Counted from the stretch's first letter, positions 1 to 5,929 are shown. The stretch is DNA of 7,727 nucleotides from Balneolaceae bacterium (GCA_007123785.1 SLGL01000197.1:1-7727); one strand, 5' to 3'. Notes: a model not told the origin generated them from the sequence alone. Translations and numbers: made by a program.

Positions 1-245
1 ATGCATCGAGACTGGCAGATTCTAAAGAAACTGTTCTGCTCAAATATCGCTCCATGCTGGAAACACATTTGGGTTATTCGTTGGATGAGGAATTATGGCA
101 GCAACTGGAACAAGCCGGAATTGTGTCCGGAGCTTTTATGCTGTTATGGTCAAAAGCACGAGGCGTAAAAGGCGGAAGAGCCGGGGCAAACAAAGAATGG
201 GAATGGTGGATCAATCGGTTAGAGTCATGGGCATCGAACCGTTGA
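1..245 (+). CDS. C-terminal end of a protein, possibly an APH-type phosphotransferase (5' part outside the window)
   Basis: The frame beginning at base 3 is open from the window edge to a TGA at 243-245, giving 80 residues, so this is the 3' end of a longer gene. An internal ATG at 54 exists, but the frame continues upstream without a stop and ATG 54 has no clear ribosome binding site. The residues are mostly helical and rich in Trp, Leu and Glu. They read like the last helices of aminoglycoside-phosphotransferase-like or maltokinase-like proteins: a Leu/Tyr helix (LLKYRSMLE), a segment with LDEELWQQLEQAG, then a GAFMLLWSKA stretch and a Trp-rich tail (KEWEWWINRLESW). The catalytic loop of that family would lie upstream and is not visible, so the function is a guess from general resemblance. 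A weak hairpin follows the stop: TAAGA at 246-250 pairs with TCTTA at 261-265, with two inner G-C pairs. It has no T-tract. Confidence 0.55.
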   Translation, partial: ASRLADSKETVLLKYRSMLETHLGYSLDEELWQQLEQAGIVSGAFMLLWSKARGVKGGRAGANKEWEWWINRLESWASNR

Positions 246-647
246 TAAGAAGGTACCCCATCTTACCACATGTTAAATTACCATTTTTAGAAAAAATTGT
301 ATAACAAATGATGCCGATTGAAGTAGGTTTGTTGTCTTACCTGCGGAAGACCCGAGGCTTTTCACGGTGTACTGAGAAATGCGGTTTAGATCTGGGTTTA
401 AATTCCGGTGGTGTCATTTTTGCTTTTGCCCTTCTATCAGATCCCATTTTTTTCCTGGTGGCCTGGAACTATTGCCGAAACCATATTTATTTCTTAATGT
501 TCCAATGATGAGATGAATTTCTGTATAAATCTTTGGGAAGAATAAACCGGCACAGCTTCTTTGCCGGCGACTCACCGGTTGACCACACTTCTGGTTTAAT
601 TGATTGCATCAGGCTTTAAAGTACAAATTTCAAGAAGGATTAAGGTG
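246..647. other. Intergenic stretch without a supported gene
   Basis: About 400 bases lie between the partial gene and the ATG at 648. The only reading frame of some length on the plus strand (308-508) encodes a Phe/Cys-rich string with no recognisable domain and no ribosome binding site. The minus strand is broken by a TGA in the frame that looks most protein-like. Short inverted repeats are present. GTAGGT (323-328) pairs with ACCTGC (339-344), and this competes with GTCTT (334-338) pairing with AAGAC (347-351). CCGGCA (547-552) pairs with TGCCGG (562-567), and this competes with AACCGG (545-550) pairing with CCGGTT (575-580). None is followed by a T-run. No convincing promoter could be assigned. 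The stretch may be a leader, a decayed gene or plain spacer. Confidence 0.5.
632..639 (+). promoter_or_regulatory. Ribosome binding site that decides the start at 648
   Basis: AAGAAGGA lies 8 bases before ATG 648 and 5 bases before the alternative GTG 645. It falls inside the reading frame if translation began at TTG 600, which argues for the shorter protein. Confidence 0.6.
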
Positions 648-1205
648 ATGATAATAGGGTTCATTTGGATCTGTCTGTTATGGCTGATGCCCTTCACGGT
701 ATTTGGTCAAAATTTAAATTTAAAAGAAGGAGACAGAGTCAAAATCAAAACAACTGTCCCGGATATGATAAAAGTGACCGGTACAGTTTATAATTTAAAT
801 CCGTCCGAAATATATATCCACAGCAGCAACCAGGACTATCGGATTCCTGTTCATTCGGTCAGAAGAGCTTATGTAAGCCAAGGCAGAAAAAGGAACAGTT
901 TTAAAGGAATGCTGATTGGCGGAGTGTCAGGTGGCCTTTTATTGGGAGCAGCCGCATCATTCGCTTACGAGAAGTGCGATACAGAAGAATATTGCCTTTA
1001 TGATGACAAAGCAGCAGTGATCATTTCAAATACACTGGCTGGAGCGTTAATTGGTGGATGTGCGGGCTTTATTGCAGGTACATTTATCAAAACAGACCGG
1101 TGGATATTGGTGAGGACAGCTCCAGGGCGGACTCTTTCGTTCAATCATCACACTCAGCTCCCGGGATGGACACTGAGAATTTCATTTCAAAACCGAAACA
1201 GTTAA
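648..1205 (+). CDS. Secreted or membrane protein with SH3-like N-terminal part and two glycine-zipper segments
   Basis: This encodes 185 residues from ATG 648. I chose this start because AAGAAGGA (632-639) sits 8 bases upstream and because the protein then begins with a normal signal sequence. The TTG at 600 would add 16 residues in front of it, and GTG 645 is a possible alternative. Residues 1-20 are a hydrophobic signal peptide ending in VFG before Gln21. Residues 25-78 form a β-rich, SH3/LSm-like part (KEGDRVKI, then TGTVYNL and YRIPVHSVRRAYVS). Two Gly-rich hydrophobic helices follow, at about 87-106 (GMLIGGVSGGLLLG) and 123-147 (AGALIGGCAGFIAG). The link between them carries Cys110 and Cys116. 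A short β-tail with TDRW at 149-152 ends the protein. Proteins of this layout are common in Bacteroidota and related phyla as uncharacterised envelope proteins. The role is unknown. The gene stands alone and meets the SDR gene tail to tail. Confidence 0.8.
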   Translation: MIIGFIWICLLWLMPFTVFGQNLNLKEGDRVKIKTTVPDMIKVTGTVYNLNPSEIYIHSSNQDYRIPVHSVRRAYVSQGRKRNSFKGMLIGGVSGGLLLGAAASFAYEKCDTEEYCLYDDKAAVIISNTLAGALIGGCAGFIAGTFIKTDRWILVRTAPGRTLSFNHHTQLPGWTLRISFQNRNS

Positions 1206-1963
1206 CCTGCAGCCGAAGCGCCTCCATCCACAGTCAGCACTGTTCCGGTGATCCAGGAAGCATCGTCACTGGCCAAAAAGAGAACCGCTTTGGCGATATC
1301 TTCAGGAATGCCCACTCGTTTCATGGGCAGACTTCCCGGTACTTCATCAAGGATGGTATCAGCATTGGGAAAGGCAACAGCTGAAGAACGATACAGCTCT
1401 GTATCCACCGCTCCGGGTTGTATCAGGTTGACCCGGACCTGCGGTGCATAATCCACAGCCAGCTGCTTCACAAGAGCCTGAACCGCACCTTTGCTTGCGT
1501 TATAGGCGGCGTGATTGGGAAACCCTTTATGCGCGGCAATGGAGCCGGTAACCACGACTGCTCCGCCCTTCTGCTGCATGTGCGGAATGCTTTCCCTCAG
1601 CAAATAAAACACTGAATTCAGATTGGTATCCAGCGTTTTATGCCAGGTTTCAACAGGTACTTCAGTGAGTGACCCAAGTCCCAGCATCCCGGCATTGGCT
1701 ACCACAATGTCTACACTCCCAAAAGCTTCCAGGGCAACTTCAACCAGAGCCCTGTTCTCTTCTTGATTACGAACATCGGTTTTTACAAACAGAGCATTCC
1801 CTCCTTTTTTTCTGATCGTTTCCACTACATCGTTTCCCAAATCCGAGCTGCGGCCTGCCATTACCACACTTGCGCCCTCTTCGGCAAACCGCTCAGCAAT
1901 AGCTCGTCCCATTCCTTTGGTTGCTCCGGTTATAATGGCCGTTTTATCTGTAAGTTTTTTCAT
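1202..1963 (-). CDS. SDR-family NAD(P)-dependent oxidoreductase (classical type)
   Basis: This is a classical short-chain dehydrogenase/reductase of 253 residues, the usual length for the family, expected to be a soluble tetrameric Rossmann-fold enzyme. Visible motifs in order are TGATKGMG (12-19, dinucleotide-binding loop), Asp63-Val64 (adenine contact), Asn90-Ala-Gly92, Asn114, the catalytic Ser141, Tyr154 and Lys158 (YNASK), Pro183-Gly184, and the C-terminal DGG (246-248). Lys16 in the glycine loop and Arg38 after the second strand, where NAD enzymes usually have Asp, suggest NADP(H) preference. The substrate cannot be read from sequence. The resemblance is to FabG-like and glucose/3-oxoacyl dehydrogenase-like members, but no pathway partner is nearby. 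The start at 1963 is firm because an in-frame TGA lies five codons upstream and AGGAA sits about 6 bases before the ATG. The start overlaps the stop of a possible 29-codon ORF, and the TAA stop overlaps that of the opposing gene. Confidence 0.96.
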   Translation of the reverse strand: MKKLTDKTAIITGATKGMGRAIAERFAEEGASVVMAGRSSDLGNDVVETIRKKGGNALFVKTDVRNQEENRALVEVALEAFGSVDIVVANAGMLGLGSLTEVPVETWHKTLDTNLNSVFYLLRESIPHMQQKGGAVVVTGSIAAHKGFPNHAAYNASKGAVQALVKQLAVDYAPQVRVNLIQPGAVDTELYRSSAVAFPNADTILDEVPGSLPMKRVGIPEDIAKAVLFLASDDASWITGTVLTVDGGASAAG

Positions 1964-2049
1964 TCTTTTTCCTGTTCAGAAACCGTTTCAACTCTTTTCG
2001 ATGTTATTTTCAAAAATCTAAATTGACTGATTGCATACAAACTGTTCAC
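1960..2049 (-). CDS. Possible 29-codon small ORF upstream of and overlapping the SDR gene
   Basis: The minus strand carries AAGGAG at 2063-2058, preceded by an A-run. Eight bases later a GTG (2049-2047) opens a frame of 29 codons that ends with TGA at 1962-1960. That stop overlaps the SDR start codon in an ATGA arrangement. The predicted peptide starts MNSLYAISQF, is basic in the middle (KITSKR) and ends acidic (EQEKE). It has no membrane segment and I recognise no family. The strong ribosome binding site, its ideal spacing and the ATGA junction are what a translated, coupled upstream ORF would show. An alternative is that the region is only a 5' untranslated leader in which this frame is open by chance, since 29 codons without a stop is not rare. 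Conservation of the frame would settle it. Confidence 0.4.
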   Translation of the reverse strand: MNSLYAISQFRFLKITSKRVETVSEQEKE

Positions 2050-2067
2050 AGCAGACACTCCTTTTTT

Positions 2068-2096
2068 ATTTAATAATTTCTTATTCAACGAATCAA
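2068..2096 (-). promoter_or_regulatory. Candidate promoter for the small ORF and SDR gene
   Basis: On the minus strand TTGATT (2096-2091) and TTAAAT (2073-2068) are separated by 17 bases, each matching the sigma-70-type consensus at four of six positions. The -35 part lies inside the 3' end of the upstream lipoprotein gene. Transcription would begin close to the AAGGAG site. The region is AT-rich, so such matches are expected by chance. A weaker Bacteroidota-style alternative (TTTG, then TAGATTTTTG) lies at 2041-2011, inside the small ORF. Confidence 0.22.
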
Positions 2097-3545
2097 TACA
2101 GCCCAGGGACCATCCGATGGAGCTGTTAATTCCACAGTATCTGCCTCTTCAAGCAGTATTTCCTCCTGCCACTCGCTTTTCATGATGTCCATCCATTTGA
2201 GAGTGAAACTGCCCGAAGCAGCAGAGGTATCCAACGTTACTGTTCCTCCATTTGGAAAATAGACTGCATACAGGCTGCCTTCCTCCGAAAATACATACGC
2301 CTCGTTCTCCTCCCGATTCGAAAGCAGGTGATTTGCCGGTTCACTTTCAAACGGATTCATCTCATCGGTAAACATTCGCAAACTTTTAAGCTGAATCTGC
2401 GCAAGCGGATTCAGCCCGATTCCAGATGGATTAAATGGATTTGAAGTACGATGAAAACGGGAAGATGCAAATCCGCCAAAAATATTACGCCACAATTTGT
2501 TCGTGCCCTCCTCAAAGCTGTGTCCGTGATGGGTGCCTCCGTAAATTTTCACATTGTTCATGGGCCGTTGCCCGTCTGCCAGCCGTTCGTTTCGGACCTG
2601 CTGTGCGTTGTCCCAGTGGGTCTGTCCCTGTTGATGTGTATTCTGAGAGATGTCCACATAAGTGTAGAGCTCAGGTTTGTCGAACGTCGCATCATGCTCA
2701 GGATCGGAGAGGTCCCAGGCATCCCACATTTCGGTAATGTGAACAGTCAGTCCGTTCTCTTCTGCACGCTCCCGGATTAGTTCAGCCCAGTAATCACTCC
2801 ATAAAGGCGACTCGTTGGTTTCATTGCTGATACAGTAGAGCACATGAGGATATGGAAGAGATATACTCAGGAGTTTCTCCAAATAGGCGTTCTGAAAATC
2901 AAGTACGATGGGATTATCCTCAAAATCAGGCGGAGTTCTGAAAAACGGATTTTCACGCTGGCCGGGATGTGTTTCGATCTCTTCAGGAAGGCCGCTTTCA
3001 TCCGCTGTGTAATTTACATTGTTTTTCGGGTTGAACGGATTGAGCTGCCAGGGATCGCGGGCAAAATCAAAACGGTCCCAGATTTCAATTTGCACAATGA
3101 TTTCCCGCTCCAGAGTCAGGTCTAAAAAATTCTCAAACCGGCTCCAGTACTCATCACTCCAGGTGGTCAGGTCGTACAGGCCTTCATCATTGCGGCCAAA
3201 AGCCCAAGGGTTTCCATGATCGCGGCTCGACATAGTGTTTCGTACATAATTCCCGCCATTTTTTACCATCAGGTCCAGATGCGACTCCAGCCCGAATGGC
3301 CAGATATCGGGATGGTTAAAGAGATTGTCCTGATCAGTGGCTCCCAGCAGCAGCACCGGCTCCCCTTTAAATTGCCAGTATCTCGGATTCTGAGTGTATG
3401 TCGTAATCCTGTCTTCATTACTGAACGAAGCGATATCCGGACGGTCCTCTCCGCCGGTTGGTTGTTGCATTGAATTTGTGCAGGATAAAATCAGCCAAAG
3501 AAATCCGGTCAGAGTCAGAAAAAATGAATATTTCATTAGATGCAT
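2085..3545 (-). CDS. Lipoprotein with glycosidase-like TIM barrel and C-terminal β-domain
   Basis: The product has 486 residues. Residues 1-21 are a hydrophobic leader ending in ILSC, with Cys22 as the probable lipidated residue, so export and membrane anchoring are likely. Residues about 46-400 read as a (β/α)8 barrel of the kind annotated DUF4038/apiosidase-like in carbohydrate-active proteins: substrate-facing aromatic strings (YWQFKGEPVLLLGATD, NYVRNTMSSRD, QIEIWDRFD), then Asn241-Glu242 after a β-strand, the usual place of the acid/base Glu in clan GH-A. NNVKIYGG (330-337) and FWRN-like LWRNIFGG (351-358) follow. Residues about 405-486 form a β-sandwich ending WAVLIR, like the 'putative collagen-binding' domain that often ends such enzymes. 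A polysaccharide or glycoside is the likely target, but the substrate is unknown. No SusC/SusD or other CAZyme lies next to it. ATG 3545 is preferred, with AGGAG at 3565-3561. ATG 3536 is an alternative and would keep the lipobox. Confidence 0.78.
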   Translation of the reverse strand: MHLMKYSFFLTLTGFLWLILSCTNSMQQPTGGEDRPDIASFSNEDRITTYTQNPRYWQFKGEPVLLLGATDQDNLFNHPDIWPFGLESHLDLMVKNGGNYVRNTMSSRDHGNPWAFGRNDEGLYDLTTWSDEYWSRFENFLDLTLEREIIVQIEIWDRFDFARDPWQLNPFNPKNNVNYTADESGLPEEIETHPGQRENPFFRTPPDFEDNPIVLDFQNAYLEKLLSISLPYPHVLYCISNETNESPLWSDYWAELIRERAEENGLTVHITEMWDAWDLSDPEHDATFDKPELYTYVDISQNTHQQGQTHWDNAQQVRNERLADGQRPMNNVKIYGGTHHGHSFEEGTNKLWRNIFGGFASSRFHRTSNPFNPSGIGLNPLAQIQLKSLRMFTDEMNPFESEPANHLLSNREENEAYVFSEEGSLYAVYFPNGGTVTLDTSAASGSFTLKWMDIMKSEWQEEILLEEADTVELTAPSDGPWAVLIR

Positions 3546-3560
3546 ATTAATTTAATTTAT

Positions 3561-3594
3561 CTCCTATTATACCTGATACTTGAAATGAAGGCAA
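3561..3594 (-). promoter_or_regulatory. Candidate sigma-70-type promoter and RBS for the lipoprotein gene
   Basis: On the minus strand TTGCCT (3594-3589) and a perfect TATAAT (3571-3566) are spaced by exactly 17 bases. The AGGAG (3565-3561) that would serve as ribosome binding site for ATG 3545 directly follows the -10 hexamer. A transcript from this promoter would start around 3559 and lack that AGGAG. Either the promoter is elsewhere or the mRNA has a short leader without a Shine-Dalgarno site. Confidence 0.35.
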
Positions 3595-3603
3595 AGAACT
3601 TTT

Positions 3604-3627
3604 TGATTTTCCGGTTTCTGAAAATCA
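3604..3627. repeat. 24-bp inverted repeat in the divergent intergenic region
   Basis: TGATTTTC (3604-3611) and GAAAATCA (3620-3627) are perfect 8-bp arms around an 8-base centre. The dyad lies between the divergent lipoprotein (start 3545) and amidase (start 3682) genes, upstream of the candidate lipoprotein promoter. Its size and spacing fit an operator for a dimeric regulator. It is AT-rich and has no T-tract, so it is not a terminator. No regulator gene is in the window. Confidence 0.4.
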
Positions 3628-3681
3628 GATAAAAGTTTCTCATATTAAAGGCAGATTTCACGAACCAGAAACAAAAAAACC

Positions 3682-4503
3682 ATGTCAACATTTATTGCCG
3701 CTGCTATACAGCTTAACAGCCAGCCCGATCTCTCCGAAAGCATGAAACAATCCAAAAATGCTGTTGAAAAAGCCGCTGGCCTAAATGCTGATTTCATTGC
3801 GCTTCCTGAAAACTTTCCTTTTATGGGCGATGAAAAAGAGAAACATCGACAGGCTGAACCAATCTCGCAAGCAGTGATGGAGCAAATACCGCAATGGGCA
3901 AAAACATATCAGGTCACCATTATGGCCGGTGGATTTCCCGTGCGTGCCAAGAGCGGTAAAGTGTTTAATCGTGCCATCCTTGTGAACCCCAAAGGAGAAA
4001 TCACAGCCAAATATGATAAAATCCACCTGTTTGATGTCACCCTGTCTGACAACGAGAGCTACTGCGAATCAGAAACGGTGGAGGCGGGCAACCCGATGCC
4101 AGTTGTGGGTCGTATTGAAGGCACTGACGATAAAGCTGTCTCCATTGGGTTATCTATCTGTTACGATGTACGATTCCCCGAACTGTACCGAAAACTTGTC
4201 GATGGAGGGGCGGATCTGATATGTGTTCCCGCCGCTTTCACCCGGCCCACTGGAAAAGCCCACTGGAAAACCCTTCTTCGCACACGCGCCATCGAAAACA
4301 CCTGCTTTGTCATTGCACCGGCCCAGACCGGCATTCACGGAACCAAACGAAAAACTCATGGCCATTCACTGATTATTGACCCCTGGGGTCGCATATTGGC
4401 TGATGCCGGCACCGAGCCGGGTATGGCTATATCAGATATCAATTTGGACCTGATTGACGATGTGCGCCGGAAATTGCCCTCACTTCGTCATCGCAGAATG
4501 TAA
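3682..4503 (+). CDS. Nitrilase-superfamily amidase, Nit1 type (deaminated glutathione amidase-like)
   Basis: This is a carbon-nitrogen hydrolase of 273 residues, full length for the Nit branch. The Glu-Lys-Cys catalytic triad is visible: Glu43 in LPENF, Lys113 in KYDKIHLFDV, and Cys160 in LSICYDVRFPELYR. The block AFTRPTGKAHWKTLLRTRAI (185-204) followed by AQTGIHGTKRKTHGHS (214-229) and DPWGRILA matches the Nit1/YbeM pattern better than omega-amidase (Nit2) or beta-ureidopropionase. Known Nit1 enzymes hydrolyse deaminated glutathione, a by-product of transaminases, back to 2-oxoglutarate and Cys-Gly, which is metabolite repair in the cytoplasm. The exact substrate here is inferred. ATG 3682 is the first start after an in-frame TAA at 3646. 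The site before it is A-rich without a Shine-Dalgarno core. The gene is monocistronic, divergent from the lipoprotein gene and convergent with the YbbR gene. Confidence 0.93.
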   Translation: MSTFIAAAIQLNSQPDLSESMKQSKNAVEKAAGLNADFIALPENFPFMGDEKEKHRQAEPISQAVMEQIPQWAKTYQVTIMAGGFPVRAKSGKVFNRAILVNPKGEITAKYDKIHLFDVTLSDNESYCESETVEAGNPMPVVGRIEGTDDKAVSIGLSICYDVRFPELYRKLVDGGADLICVPAAFTRPTGKAHWKTLLRTRAIENTCFVIAPAQTGIHGTKRKTHGHSLIIDPWGRILADAGTEPGMAISDINLDLIDDVRRKLPSLRHRRM

Positions 4504-4538
4504 TCAAATTTTCAGCGGAGTATTCAATGATTATCTGC

Positions 4539-4572
4539 CTCTGAGCAGAACACCTACTCAGAGATCGTTCTG
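4539..4572. repeat. Interleaved inverted repeats between convergent genes
   Basis: The 91-base gap between the amidase stop and the YbbR stop contains CTCTGAG (4539-4545) pairing with CTCAGAG (4557-4563), and CAGAAC (4546-4551) pairing with GTTCTG (4567-4572). The two pairings are interlocked, so they form either alternative hairpins or, with a fraying pair, a compact pseudoknot-like fold. No T-run follows on either strand, so a standard intrinsic terminator is not supported, although the position suits transcription termination of the facing genes. Confidence 0.3.
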
Positions 4573-4594
4573 AAAGAGAGTTAATAGAAAAGAA

Positions 4595-5605
4595 CTATTG
4601 CGAAACAACCCTAAAATAGGATACCCGCGGAGGCTGAAAGCTCCGGAGCCGCACAATCTGATCGGTAGTTTCTGAAACTTCCACTTCTGGTGTAATTCGG
4701 CCTGAATCGTCTCCCTCAATAACGGAATAATCTACATACGCACTGAAGGGACGTGTACCCTGGATTTCTGAGTATTGTTCTATTGGCACATCAAACCGTA
4801 CAGTGATCGATGATGGATTATAAGTAACGGCCTGTCCGCTCGGTAGATTTCTCGTACGCACAGGAACCCGGATTTCAGCTTCTGTGAATTCCGCAACATC
4901 AAGCTGCATCACTACTGATGTTGGGTCAATCATTAAAGATGAACTCCCGGCTTTCAGTTGTACTTCGCGTTCCATACTACGGTTCACATCGGAAATTTCG
5001 ACATTTGCGGTTTCCCACGCTTCGAGTTCAGCCAATTTCGACTCAGCCCCTTTTACAAGCACACTATCGGGAATAAAAACAGGATCCTGAAGCAATCCAT
5101 ATTGGCTTCTTAAAGAAATGTCAACACGGTTTAAAATGGGTACTTTTTTACTGGTTTTTCGTTCCGTTTCGATATTTAGTTGCGATGGTTCCACCTGAAC
5201 CACATTCAAATCAGTAAAAGCGCTCACCTGGTTGCGTACCTGCTCACTAAGGTTTACCTGTTGTGCTTCGGCATTTACTACCACACGGGGGGGATTACTA
5301 TAAACCGAAATCAGTTTCCACCCCTCCCCCGAAATATTGACTCTGGCTGTTGCTGGAATTTCGTTGCTCACAATCAGGTCATCAGGTAAATTTGAAAGGT
5401 GAATAGGTACATTGATCGAGACGGTAAAATCGCGGTTCAGGTTCACAATGAACCAGAGGCAAAGAGCAAAAAAGAGAGCAATACTGAAAGCAATTACCTT
5501 TTCCCTGCCTTCCAGTTCACTGCTTTTGGTCTCTTCGGATTTCGATGGGCCGTCTCCCGAAAAGAACTGTTTGAAGCGATCTGATATGAATTTTAAAAAC
5601 GTCAT
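4595..5605 (-). CDS. YbbR-like domain membrane protein (CdaR-related)
   Basis: The product has 336 residues. A charged cytoplasmic N-terminus (1-35, with a Ser/Glu/Lys-rich low-complexity stretch at 20-34) leads into one membrane helix at about 36-56 (KVIAFSIALFFALCLWFIVN). The rest is β-rich and lies outside the inner membrane. Three YbbR-like repeats can be traced at about 57-145, 147-240 and 241-325. The hallmark Pro-Asp-Ser-Val-x-Val-x-Gly is clear at 179-186, and related strands recur (NVPIHLSNLP, RVPVRTRNLP). In Firmicutes the YbbR protein CdaR binds and controls the c-di-AMP cyclase CdaA and sits beside cdaA and glmM. Neither is in view here, so regulation of c-di-AMP is only a possibility. 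The gene starts 27 bases after the DUF721 stop and is probably the last gene of the recF transcription unit. There is no clear Shine-Dalgarno site before ATG 5605. Confidence 0.83.
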   Translation of the reverse strand: MTFLKFISDRFKQFFSGDGPSKSEETKSSELEGREKVIAFSIALFFALCLWFIVNLNRDFTVSINVPIHLSNLPDDLIVSNEIPATARVNISGEGWKLISVYSNPPRVVVNAEAQQVNLSEQVRNQVSAFTDLNVVQVEPSQLNIETERKTSKKVPILNRVDISLRSQYGLLQDPVFIPDSVLVKGAESKLAELEAWETANVEISDVNRSMEREVQLKAGSSSLMIDPTSVVMQLDVAEFTEAEIRVPVRTRNLPSGQAVTYNPSSITVRFDVPIEQYSEIQGTRPFSAYVDYSVIEGDDSGRITPEVEVSETTDQIVRLRSFQPPRVSYFRVVSQ

Positions 5606-5632
5606 GACAACTTAAAGATAATCAATAATAAA

Positions 5633-5929
5633 TCATGTGCGCACGATAATTTCTTTTACCACATTCGATTCCACGCGCTCATTCAATTTTTTTGCAACAG
5701 AAAATCGGTTAGCATGCAGTTCATACCGCCATGCTTCTGAAGTGACCGTTACAATCAGTTTCGATCCTTCAAAACGTACTTTTTTAGTTGCTGCATTAAT
5801 ATTTTCACCCACCACCTCGGGCCAAATATGTAAAACCATACCCCTTTTCAGTTCTGCCTGCCGGGGAATTCGTTTCATAAATTCCTTCAACAGTTCATTC
5901 ATCGATTTTGGTTTTCGTCCGAAGGCCAT
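5633..5929 (-). CDS. DUF721 (DciA-like) domain protein
   Basis: This is a small 98-residue protein made of one DUF721 domain. It has an N-terminal helical part (MNELLKEFMKR), then Trp36-Pro-Glu-Val-Val-Gly41, which is the family signature, then strands with LIVTVTSEAWRYEL (58-71) and a final helix rich in Lys and Glu. DUF721 is the core of DciA, the replicative-helicase loader/operator found in most bacteria that lack DnaC or DnaI, and is often encoded next to recF, dnaA or gyrB. The short form seen here holds the KH-like domain without a long extra tail. Its ATG directly abuts the recF TAG with no base between, and no Shine-Dalgarno site is visible in the recF end, so translation is probably coupled to recF. 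A helicase-loading role is an inference from family and neighbour. An antisense frame of equal length exists but is a shadow. Confidence 0.88.
   Translation of the reverse strand: MAFGRKPKSMNELLKEFMKRIPRQAELKRGMVLHIWPEVVGENINAATKKVRFEGSKLIVTVTSEAWRYELHANRFSVAKKLNERVESNVVKEIIVRT

Noticed and set aside
392..408. tRNA T-arm-like hairpin (CTGGG, 7-base loop, TCCGG)
   Set aside because: The loop lacks the invariant TTC, the stem needs wobbles, and no matching acceptor, D or anticodon arm is found upstream.
308..508. 66-codon plus-strand frame as a gene
   Set aside because: It has no ribosome binding site, its composition is unlike the neighbouring proteins, and no recognisable domain is present.
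579..584. TTGACC as a -35 element for the gene at 648
   Set aside because: No acceptable -10 hexamer lies 15-19 bases downstream.
600..647. TTG 600 as the start of the glycine-zipper protein
   Set aside because: It would put basic residues ahead of a complete signal peptide, and the ribosome binding site at 632-639 favours ATG 648.
2435..2780. Overlapping plus-strand frames inside the lipoprotein gene
   Set aside because: They are Cys/Arg-rich shadow translations antisense to a well-supported coding sequence.
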